Positions 1 to 5,159 of a stretch of 5,218 bases of DNA are shown here, in pieces. Numbering within the stretch: the first letter of the stretch is position 1; every line of letters starts with the position of its first letter. The notes under the pieces are model-generated. The model did not search any database and was not told the origin of the DNA. It saw only the letters and a list, made by a program, of their open reading frames with translations. The position numbers were made by a program, and so were the translations under genes. This DNA comes from an uncultured Faecalibacterium sp. (GTDB taxonomy: Bacteria > Bacillota > Clostridia > Oscillospirales > Ruminococcaceae), in the NCBI GenBank assembly GCA_934525735.1, contig CAKSZM010000096.1, forward strand, positions 1 to 5,218, given 5' to 3'.

Positions 1-1379
1 ACCTCCTCAGGGCTCCAGATGACCCAGGTCACGGCGAAGGACACGCCGAAGGAGATGGCCATCATGATGATGTACTGTAGGGGCATATGCAGGTGTAGCA
101 GAATGCCGAAGATGCCGGTGACGCCGGTGCCGGTGGCGCCCAGCCCCACGATGCTGGCGTACAGCGCACCGCAGGCACCGCCGGCCAGACCGCCGAGGAA
201 GGGCTTGAAGTAGCGCAGGTTCACGCCGAAGATGGCCGGCTCGGTGATGCCCATGCAGGCAGACAGAGCAGAGGGCAGAGCCATGGACTTGACCTTGGTG
301 TCCTTGCTCTTGAGGGCAACGGCCAGAGCGGCACCGCCCTGCGCCACGTTGGCGGCGCTGGCCAGCGGCAGCCAGTAGGTGTAGCCGTAACGGGCCAGCT
401 GACCCAGATCGATCAGGGTGTACATGTGGTGGATACCGGCGACCACAGTGACCGCATACAGGCCGCCCATGATGAAGGAGCCGATGCCGTAGGGCATGGT
501 GATCAGTGCCTGTACGCCGGTGATGATGCCATTTTCCAGTTTGGTGAACACGGGGCCGATGGCAGCCAGGGTCAGATAACCGGTGACGAACACGGACACC
601 AGCGGGGTGACGAACAGGTCGAACATGGCGGGCACGACCTTGTGCAGCCGCTTTTCAATCTGGCACATGAGCCACACCGCGATGATGACCGGGATGACGT
701 GGCCCTGATAGCCCACCAGCGGCACCGAGTACAGGCCGCCGAACACGGGCTGCATCACGTTGACGCCGTTGGAAACCGTCCATGCGTTCTGCAGGTCGGG
801 GTGGATCATGATCATGCCGATGACCGCGCCCAGATACGGGTTGCCGCCGAACACCTTTGCGGCGGAGTAGGCGATGAGGATGGGCAGGAAGGTGTAGGCC
901 GTGTTGGAGAACAGCTTTGCGAACACGTACACCGAGCCGGTGGTATCGATGTTCAAAAAGCCGTTGTTCACCATGAAGTTCAGCGCTTCCATGATGCCCA
1001 TCAGGAAGCCGGAGGCCACGATGGCGGGGATGATGGGCACAAAGATGTCGCCCAGCGTCTTGATGGCTCGCTGATACCAGGGTGCCTTGGCGGCGGCAGC
1101 CTGCTTGACCTCTTCCTTGGTGCCGCCCTCGATGCCGGCCAGCTGGATAAACTCGTCGTAGACCTTGTTCACCGTGCCGGTGCCGAAGATGATCTGCAGC
1201 TGACCCTGTGCCTCAAAGACGCCTTTGGCTCCCTCGGCATTTTCCAGCTCCTGTTTGTTGACCTTCGAGTTGTCTGCGATGACCAGACGCAGGCGGGTGG
1301 CGCAATGCGCTGCCGAGACAATATTCTCTTTGCCGCCGATGCAGTCCAGAACCTGCTGTGCCGCGTGTTTGTAATCCAT
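1..1379 (-). CDS. scrA: Sucrose-type PTS transporter subunit EIIBC (3' end cut by window edge)
   Basis: Membrane permease of the phosphoenolpyruvate phosphotransferase system. It takes in a sugar, most likely sucrose, and phosphorylates it during import. I translated 459 whole codons on the minus strand with no stop. The EIIB domain covers about residues 1-90, and its phosphorylated cysteine is Cys26 in HCATRLRLV, the form typical of ScrA rather than of beta-glucoside or trehalose permeases. QIIFGTGTVNKVY follows. The EIIC membrane domain runs from about residue 107 (IFVPIIPAIVASG). It includes GGNPYLGAVIG, GYQGHVIPV, GIHH at 315-318 and the conserved GITEPAIFG at 377-385. The start has an AAAAGGAG Shine-Dalgarno at 1387-1394, seven bases upstream. 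ScrA proteins without EIIA are about 455-480 residues, so the gene may end just outside the window or continue into an EIIA domain. A ScrR-like repressor gene lies upstream on the same strand. Family assignment is firm; sucrose as substrate is probable. Confidence 0.93.
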   Translation of the reverse strand, partial: MDYKHAAQQVLDCIGGKENIVSAAHCATRLRLVIADNSKVNKQELENAEGAKGVFEAQGQLQIIFGTGTVNKVYDEFIQLAGIEGGTKEEVKQAAAAKAPWYQRAIKTLGDIFVPIIPAIVASGFLMGIMEALNFMVNNGFLNIDTTGSVYVFAKLFSNTAYTFLPILIAYSAAKVFGGNPYLGAVIGMIMIHPDLQNAWTVSNGVNVMQPVFGGLYSVPLVGYQGHVIPVIIAVWLMCQIEKRLHKVVPAMFDLFVTPLVSVFVTGYLTLAAIGPVFTKLENGIITGVQALITMPYGIGSFIMGGLYAVTVVAGIHHMYTLIDLGQLARYGYTYWLPLASAANVAQGGAALAVALKSKDTKVKSMALPSALSACMGITEPAIFGVNLRYFKPFLGGLAGGACGALYASIVGLGATGTGVTGIFGILLHLHMPLQYIIMMAISFGVSFAVTWVIWSPEE

Positions 1380-1386
1380 ACTGCTT

Positions 1387-1394
1387 CTCCTTTT
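1387..1394 (-). promoter_or_regulatory. Ribosome binding site of scrA
   Basis: The minus strand reads AAAAGGAG, seven bases before the ATG at 1377-1379. It fixes the EIIBC start, and no better in-frame start lies nearby. Confidence 0.8.
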
Positions 1395-1424
1395 CCTGAG
1401 TGTGGGTGATCTGATGTCCTGATT

Positions 1425-1438
1425 TGAAATCGGTTTCA
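1425..1438 (-). promoter_or_regulatory. Operator of ScrR and/or CcpA cre site at the scrA start site
   Basis: The minus strand reads TGAAACCGATTTCA, a palindrome with TGAAA/TTTCA arms and a central CG, as LacI-family repressors prefer. It also fits the Bacillus cre consensus TGWAANCGNTNWCA at all 14 positions, so it could bind CcpA, the neighbouring ScrR-like repressor, or both. It lies eight bases downstream of the -10 box, at about +2 to +15, where a bound repressor would block initiation or early elongation. A related 14-mer lies at the repressor gene's own promoter (2591-2604), which supports the local repressor as a ligand. Confidence 0.75.
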
Positions 1439-1446
1439 TTGACACT

Positions 1447-1475
1447 ATTATACGATAAACAGCAAAATAGTTCCA
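1447..1475 (-). promoter_or_regulatory. Promoter of scrA
   Basis: The minus strand has a perfect -10 hexamer TATAAT (plus-strand 1447-1452). Seventeen bases upstream is TGGAAC (1470-1475), a poor -35 with about 3 of 6 matches. The predicted start is near 1440, giving a leader of about 60 bases. The leader shows no terminator and no RAT-like antiterminator element, so control by a repressor fits better than SacT/LicT-type antitermination. Confidence 0.65.
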
Positions 1476-1562
1476 TTCGCAGAGGGCATAAAGTTCAGGC
1501 TGGTTCTGTTATTGATTTCACATGGTTTCATATTGTGTACTGTGCAGGGTGACAGGAAAAGG

Positions 1563-1580
1563 CTTCCCCCACGGGGGAAG
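1563..1580 (-). terminator. Likely intrinsic terminator after the LacI-family gene
   Basis: On the minus strand, five bases after the regulator's stop codon, CTTCCCC pairs with GGGGAAG around a four-base CGTG loop, a GC-rich seven-pair stem. Only CC and then TTTT follow (1557-1562), so the U-tract is short and termination may be incomplete. Leak-through would extend the regulator transcript into scrA, which lies downstream on the same strand. Confidence 0.5.
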
Positions 1581-1585
1581 GCGAT

Positions 1586-2572
1586 TCAGTCCCCCGTACT
1601 TTCCCGGCAGACAAGCTCATAGCCCAGCATCTGGCTGCGGGGCACGGCGTGGGGGTCGTTCAGCAGCTCCATCAGCAGGGCGGCGGCGTCCCGCCCGGCG
1701 GTCTTGTAGTGCAGATGCGCACTGGTCAGCGGCACAAAGGCGCTGCGCCCCACCTTGCTGTCGCCCATCGATGCGATCATCAGATCTTCCGGGATGCGCA
1801 GGTCGGTCTCCCGGCAATACTGCATGGCACCCAGCGCAATGGCGTCGGTGGCGCAGAACAGGCAGTCGATGTGCGGATCGCGCTCCAGCAGCTTTCCGGC
1901 CTGCTCATAGCCAGAGTCGGAGTTGAACTTTGCCACGGCCATCCGCTGCGGGTGCAGGGGCAGTCCGGCATCTTTCAGGGCAGCTTCAAAACCGGCCCGG
2001 CGCTGCTGGCCTGCGGCGGCATCCAGCAGTGTCACGCCGATGTAGCCGGGGGCGCGGCGGCCCTTTGCCAGCATATGGGACGTGACGGCCCGGGCAGCCC
2101 CGGCATCATCGTGATAAACCGAGCAGCAGCCCGGGAAATTCTGGCTCAAAACCACTACCGGCACATGCAAATGCTCCAGCACAGCCTTGTGCTCCGGGGT
2201 GTACACCGTCGCAATGAGGATGATGCCGTCCACGGTGTTCTGACGCAGAGTGTCCAGCGCGCGCAGCTCCTTTTTGATGTCGTTGGCGGTGTTGACGAGA
2301 AGCAGCTGATAGCCGGATTCTTCCAGCACGCTGCCAATACCCTCCACCATGCGGGGGCAGCTGTCGCTGGAGAGCTTGGGCAGGATGACGCCGATCTGCC
2401 GGGTGCGGCGTGTGCGCAGCATCTGTGCCTGCGCACTGGGATGGTAGCCGGTGGCTTCCACTGCCGCTTCGATGACGGCCCGCTTGTCGGCGCTGAGATA
2501 GCCGCCGTTGAAGTAGCGGCTCACGGCAGCCTTGGAGACCCCGGCGTACTGTGCAAACTCGGTGATGTTCAT
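1586..2572 (-). CDS. scrR: LacI/ScrR-family sucrose operon repressor
   Basis: A 328-residue transcription repressor, the usual size for the LacI family. The N-terminal helix-turn-helix covers residues 3-22 (NITEFAQYAGVSKAAVSRYFN). It is followed by GGYLS, a form I associate with Firmicute sugar repressors. The hinge helix is at about 45-57 (PSAQAQMLRTRRT), with Leu52 in the place of the leucine that family members insert at the central CG of the operator. The periplasmic-binding-protein-like sensor domain runs from about residue 59 (QIGVILPKLSSD) to the end, with VDGIILIA, PVVVLSQ, YIGV and CLFCATDAIALGAM blocks. I chose the ATG at 2570-2572 because AAGGAGG lies six bases upstream and the HTH then begins normally. 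An in-frame ATG 20 codons upstream falls over the promoter. The gene lies just upstream of scrA on the same strand. The effector (sucrose, sucrose-6-phosphate or fructose) cannot be read from the sequence. Confidence 0.9.
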   Translation of the reverse strand: MNITEFAQYAGVSKAAVSRYFNGGYLSADKRAVIEAAVEATGYHPSAQAQMLRTRRTRQIGVILPKLSSDSCPRMVEGIGSVLEESGYQLLLVNTANDIKKELRALDTLRQNTVDGIILIATVYTPEHKAVLEHLHVPVVVLSQNFPGCCSVYHDDAGAARAVTSHMLAKGRRAPGYIGVTLLDAAAGQQRRAGFEAALKDAGLPLHPQRMAVAKFNSDSGYEQAGKLLERDPHIDCLFCATDAIALGAMQYCRETDLRIPEDLMIASMGDSKVGRSAFVPLTSAHLHYKTAGRDAAALLMELLNDPHAVPRSQMLGYELVCRESTGD

Positions 2573-2578
2573 GGAATG

Positions 2579-2585
2579 CCTCCTT
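2579..2585 (-). promoter_or_regulatory. Ribosome binding site deciding the scrR start
   Basis: The minus strand reads AAGGAGG, six bases before the ATG at 2572. This near-perfect site favours the 328-residue product over a 20-residue longer frame that begins at 2632. Confidence 0.8.
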
Positions 2586-2590
2586 GAATC

Positions 2591-2604
2591 TGTGATCGAT
2601 TCCA
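2591..2604 (-). promoter_or_regulatory. Operator/cre-like site at the scrR promoter (probable autoregulation)
   Basis: The minus strand reads TGGAATCGATCACA. It matches the cre consensus TGWAANCGNTNWCA at 13 of 14 positions and the scrA operator at 10 of 14, including TG, AA, CGAT and CA. It starts on the last base of the -10 box and covers the expected transcription start. The position suggests repression of the regulator gene by its own product, by CcpA, or by both. It also sits inside a slightly larger GAATC...GATTC inverted repeat at 2586-2602. Confidence 0.6.
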
Positions 2605-2632
2605 GTCTAACCGTGCAGAGCGGCATTGTCAA
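2604..2632 (-). promoter_or_regulatory. Promoter of scrR
   Basis: On the minus strand a perfect -35 TTGACA (plus 2627-2632) is followed after 17 bases by a -10 of TAGACT (2604-2609, four of six matches). The start should fall near 2597, about 25 bases before the ATG, and the operator-like site lies over it. Confidence 0.75.
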
Positions 2633-2662
2633 CGTTTTTGCGCGCTGCAGGGCTTTTTTGTG

Positions 2663-2691
2663 TTGACTTGCCCGGGCCGGTGTGCTAGAAT
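2663..2691 (+). promoter_or_regulatory. Promoter of the MATE efflux gene
   Basis: A -35 of TTGACT (2663-2668) and a -10 of TAGAAT (2686-2691) are separated by 17 bases. The -10 is preceded by TGC, an extended -10. This is one of the strongest-looking promoters in the window. It points away from the scrR promoter, whose -35 ends 30 bases to the left. The start is expected near 2698, leaving a leader of about 30 bases. Confidence 0.78.
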
Positions 2692-2715
2692 ATGCCGATG
2701 TATGCAGAAAAAGCG

Positions 2716-2721
2716 AAAGGA
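2716..2721 (+). promoter_or_regulatory. Ribosome binding site deciding the MATE start
   Basis: AAAGGA lies seven bases before the ATG at 2729. Earlier in-frame starts are unlikely: GTG at 2660 overlaps the -35 box, and ATG at 2702 would sit almost at the transcript's 5' end without a ribosome binding site. Confidence 0.7.
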
Positions 2722-2728
2722 AACTTGG

Positions 2729-4045
2729 ATGGATCTGACAAAACAGTTCTTTAAATATGTATCCCAGAATATTTTCGGCCTGCTGGGCACCTCGTGCTAC
2801 ATTCTGGCCGACACCTATTTCATCTCACAGGCGGCGGGCACCGACGGCGTCACCCTGCTCAACCTCTGCCTGCCGGTGTACAACTTTATCTTTGCCATCG
2901 GCTCCATGATCGGCCTTGGCGCGGCCACCCGTTACGCCATCTTGAAGGCGCAGGGCGACGGGCGCTGCCAGCGCTATTTCTCCAATGCTGTGTTTTGTGC
3001 CTGCGTGCTGAGCATCCCCTTTTTGCTGGTGGGCATCTTTGCGCCCGGCGGGCTGCTGCGGCTCATGGGCGGCGATGCACAGATCGTGGCGCTGGGCACC
3101 GGCTATGCCCGCATCTTCCTCATGTTCACGCCGTTTTTTATGTGCAACTACATCGTTTCGGCCTTTGTCCGCAACGACGGCGACCCGTCCCTTGCCATGG
3201 TGGCGACCCTGAGCGGCAGTCTGTTCAATGTTGTGTTCGACTACATCTTCATGTTCCCCATGGGGCTGGGGCTGCCGGGCGCGGCGCTGGCGACGGCGGT
3301 GTCCCCGGTACTCAGTATCGCTATCTGCAGCCGCCACTTCTTTAAAAAGGAAAACAGCATCGCCTTTGTGCGGCAGCTGCCCTCGGCGAAGCTGCTGGGC
3401 CAAAGCTGCCAGCTGGGCATCTCCGGCTTTGTGGGCGAGATGAGCTCCGGCGTCACCACTACGGTGTTCAACTTCCTGCTACTGGGTCTGGCCGGTAATG
3501 TGGCGGTGGCGGCCTACGGCGTTATTGCAAACTTTGCACTGGTGGCAACGGCCATCTTCAACGGCGTGGCACAGGGCGCGCAGCCGCTGGTAAGCGAATG
3601 CTACGGCAAGAGCGACCGCGCCGGTGCGAAAAAGCTGCTCATTCTCGGCAGCTGCACGGCGCTGGCGCTTGCGGCAGCGCTGTATGCGGTGGTGTTCGGT
3701 GCCACCGACCCGCTGGTGGCGGTGTTCAACAGCGAAAACTCCGCCCAGATGGCCCAGTTTGCCCACATGGGCATGCGGCTGTACTTCGTGGGGTACTTCT
3801 TTGCCGGGTTCAACATCGCAGCGGCGGGCTATCTCAGCGCCACCAACCGCCCGGCGGAAGCCTCGGTCACCTCACTGTGCCGCGGTATGGTAGCCATTGT
3901 GGCCTGTTCGCTGGTCCTGAGCCGCCTGTTTGGCATGAACGGCGTGTGGGCGGCCTTCCCGGCATCGGAGCTGCTCACGGCGCTGCTGACCCTCTTTTTG
4001 CTGCTGCGTGGCAGAAACGGGAAAAGCGCAGGGAAAAACAACTGA
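2729..4045 (+). CDS. MATE-family multidrug/toxin efflux pump, MepA-like
   Basis: A 438-residue integral membrane antiporter of the MATE family, which exports cationic drugs or metabolites in exchange for Na+ or H+. The length and hydrophobic pattern fit the usual 12 helices in two six-helix halves. Visible family features are ADTYFIS at 27-33, LPVYNFIFAIGSMIGLG from 48, VRNDGDPSLAM at 148-158, NVVFDYIFMFPMGLG at 167-181, and AQGAQPLVSECYG at 281-293. The NDGDP and AQGAQPL blocks are what I know from the MepA-like branch. The C-terminus is a short basic tail. The gene has its own strong promoter, is divergent from scrR and convergent with the araC-type gene, so it forms a single-gene unit here. 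No dedicated MarR- or TetR-type regulator is visible beside it. The substrate is unknown; a role in exporting a metabolite cannot be excluded. Confidence 0.92.
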   Translation: MDLTKQFFKYVSQNIFGLLGTSCYILADTYFISQAAGTDGVTLLNLCLPVYNFIFAIGSMIGLGAATRYAILKAQGDGRCQRYFSNAVFCACVLSIPFLLVGIFAPGGLLRLMGGDAQIVALGTGYARIFLMFTPFFMCNYIVSAFVRNDGDPSLAMVATLSGSLFNVVFDYIFMFPMGLGLPGAALATAVSPVLSIAICSRHFFKKENSIAFVRQLPSAKLLGQSCQLGISGFVGEMSSGVTTTVFNFLLLGLAGNVAVAAYGVIANFALVATAIFNGVAQGAQPLVSECYGKSDRAGAKKLLILGSCTALALAAALYAVVFGATDPLVAVFNSENSAQMAQFAHMGMRLYFVGYFFAGFNIAAAGYLSATNRPAEASVTSLCRGMVAIVACSLVLSRLFGMNGVWAAFPASELLTALLTLFLLLRGRNGKSAGKNN

Positions 4046-4096
4046 AATTCCGTTGACTTGGGAGAAAAAAAGCCCAAAACTCCGGTTCCGCTTGAA

Positions 4097-4114
4097 GCCT
4101 ACTGAAAAATAGGC
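4097..4114. repeat. Short inverted repeat in the convergent gap
   Basis: GCCTA pairs with TAGGC around an eight-base loop (CTGAAAAA). It has no following U-tract on either strand, so it is at best a weak termination or RNA 3'-end structure. Confidence 0.35.
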
Positions 4115-4135
4115 ATACTGAGCGTGGGAAAGCAG

Positions 4136-4156
4136 ATGGTTAAAAATCTTAACCAT
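4136..4156. repeat. Perfect 8-bp inverted repeat in the convergent gap
   Basis: ATGGTTAA and TTAACCAT form a perfect eight-pair stem around a five-base loop (AAATC). It is AT-rich and lacks a U-tract. It lies between converging genes, 28 bases beyond the araC-type stop codon. It may act as a weak bidirectional 3'-end structure or be a protein-binding palindrome. Confidence 0.45.
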
Positions 4157-4183
4157 AGAAACGAGAGTAATTTGTATGAATCC

Positions 4184-5035
4184 TTAAATATAAAGCTCCT
4201 GTTCGCGCAGGGATTCCTCCGGGGAAAGCCCGGACTGCGCGGCATGACCGGCCATCGCCCGCCACTGTGCGGGGGACTGGCCGGTTTCTTTTTTGAACAC
4301 CCGGCACAGATAGTTGGCACCGGAAAAGCCGCACAGGCTGGCCACCACGTCAAGGGTGTACTCCCGGTGCAGCAGCAGCCGCTGGGCGGCTTCGATGCGC
4401 ACGGTGGTCAGGTAGCGCCCCGGCGGAACCCCGATGGCAGCGGTGAAGGTGCGCACCAGATGACTCTTGGAGACACCCAGCCGTTCGCTCAGCTCCTCCA
4501 CACCGTAAAGTCCCGCGTAGTTGGCGCGGATATCTTCGATGGCGGCCTGCACCAGCGGCGGCAGGGCCGGGGCGGCGCTGTCGGCATCGGCCAGTTCGCA
4601 CAGCAGGGCATAGGCCAGCTGGCTGCGCGCCCGGCTGTGGCCGGCAGGTTCCTCGGCCAGCCGGCCCATCAGTTCGGCAGCGGCGGGGCAGGAGCCGCCT
4701 TTTGCAAGGAAAGGCAGCTCCCGCAGACCGGTGAGAAACTGCCCGGCGGCCTGCCCGGTGAGCTGCACGCAGAGCAGGTGGCAGGCGTCAGCTTGTGCCG
4801 GGGCAAGGGCCAGCGGGGCGCGGCTGAGGATCAGGTGCCCGGCAGGCACGGTCTGGGGCGGCAGGATCAGCGCAGCGCCGGCCGGCGAAGGCCCGGCCCC
4901 CGGTACGGAGGCGGTGCACCTGCCGCTGGACACAAGGCACACCCACAGCCCCTCGCCCGAGAGGGTGAGAACGGAGGAAAGCTGAAGATCCTGCACCGAA
5001 GCTGGGGCGGCGACGGCATTCCAGTCAAACAGCAA
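4184..5035 (-). CDS. AraC-family transcriptional regulator
   Basis: A 283-residue regulator with the AraC/XylS DNA-binding domain at the C-terminus. The first helix-turn-helix lies at about 176-197 (LYGVEELSERLGVSKSHLVRTF). The second lies at about 225-250, with the family signature VASLCGFSGANYLCRVFKKETGQSPAQWR at 231-259. The first 150 residues are rich in Ala, Gly and Leu and do not match a sensor fold I can name; a cupin-type sugar-binding domain would be usual. The start codon appears to be TTG: an in-frame TAG lies just upstream, no ATG is available, and AGAGGT sits eight bases before the TTG. The gene is divergent from a sugar-type ABC ATPase gene, so it may activate that unit, as MsmR does in msm loci. 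That link is inferred from position only. The TTG may keep its level low. Confidence 0.88.
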   Translation of the reverse strand: MLFDWNAVAAPASVQDLQLSSVLTLSGEGLWVCLVSSGRCTASVPGAGPSPAGAALILPPQTVPAGHLILSRAPLALAPAQADACHLLCVQLTGQAAGQFLTGLRELPFLAKGGSCPAAAELMGRLAEEPAGHSRARSQLAYALLCELADADSAAPALPPLVQAAIEDIRANYAGLYGVEELSERLGVSKSHLVRTFTAAIGVPPGRYLTTVRIEAAQRLLLHREYTLDVVASLCGFSGANYLCRVFKKETGQSPAQWRAMAGHAAQSGLSPEESLREQELYI

Positions 5036-5110
5036 TATCTGACACCTCTAATCAATAAAATGCTATTTTATATCACAAAATTATCTGTTATTATAGTACC
5101 AACGAAACAA

Positions 5111-5128
5111 CATGCCGTCAAGGGCATG
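5111..5128 (+). repeat. Hairpin in the leader of the ABC ATPase gene
   Basis: CATGCC pairs with GGCATG around a six-base loop (GTCAAG). It would lie in the 5' leader of the plus-strand transcript, 17 bases before the GGAGG. It could affect mRNA stability, or the DNA palindrome could be a regulator site. It overlaps the possible minus-strand -35. Confidence 0.4.
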
Positions 5129-5145
5129 CCAAACAGAAAATTTAT

Positions 5146-5150
5146 GGAGG
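5146..5150 (+). promoter_or_regulatory. Ribosome binding site of the ABC ATPase gene
   Basis: GGAGG lies nine bases before the ATG at 5160-5162. It supports a real start despite the short coding stretch visible. Confidence 0.75.
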
Positions 5151-5159
5151 CAAACGATT

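Larger units (their letters stand above)
4046..4183. other. Convergent intergenic gap between the MATE and araC-type genes
   Basis: The gap of 138 bases lies between two converging stop codons and is more AT-rich than the genes. I see small inverted repeats (4057-4078, 4097-4114 and 4136-4156), but none has a proper GC-rich stem plus U-tract in either direction. No open frame with a ribosome binding site is present. Confidence 0.6.
5036..5159. promoter_or_regulatory. Divergent control region between the araC-type and ABC ATPase genes
   Basis: This 124-base AT-rich gap must serve both genes. On plus, TATTAT at 5089-5094 is preceded by TGT, an extended -10, with a poor -35. On minus, a perfect TATAAT occupies 5090-5095, with TTGACG 20 bases upstream (plus 5116-5121), a long spacing. 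The two -10 boxes therefore overlap. An inverted repeat at 5055-5071 (ATAAAAT, three-base loop, ATTTTAT) lies between the -10 boxes and the araC-type start and is a possible regulator site. Confidence 0.5.

Noticed and set aside
426..1409. 327-residue open frame on the plus strand opposite scrA
   Set aside because: It is the reverse-frame shadow of the EIIBC gene, caused by GC-rich codon use. The product is rich in His, Asp and Gly with no recognisable domain, and it has no ribosome binding site.
1380..1446. Antiterminator (RAT) element or riboswitch in the scrA leader
   Set aside because: The leader is only about 60 bases, with no terminator stem or RAT-like sequence. The palindrome is better explained as an operator.
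1649..2587. 312-residue open frame on the plus strand opposite scrR
   Set aside because: It lies antisense to a clear LacI-family gene. The translation has no domain and is of low-complexity composition.
2573..2632. 20-residue N-terminal extension of the LacI-family protein
   Set aside because: It would start on the -35 box of the gene's own promoter. The AAGGAGG site and the normal HTH position favour the ATG at 2572.
2631..2660. T-runs near a GC-rich stretch, considered as a plus-strand terminator
   Set aside because: There is no convincing stem before the T-runs and no plus-strand gene upstream to terminate. The stretch is spacer between divergent promoters.
2660..2728. 23-residue N-terminal extension of the MATE protein
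   Set aside because: It begins with GTG overlapping the -35 region. The basic extension is not typical of the family, and the ATG at 2729 has a good ribosome binding site.
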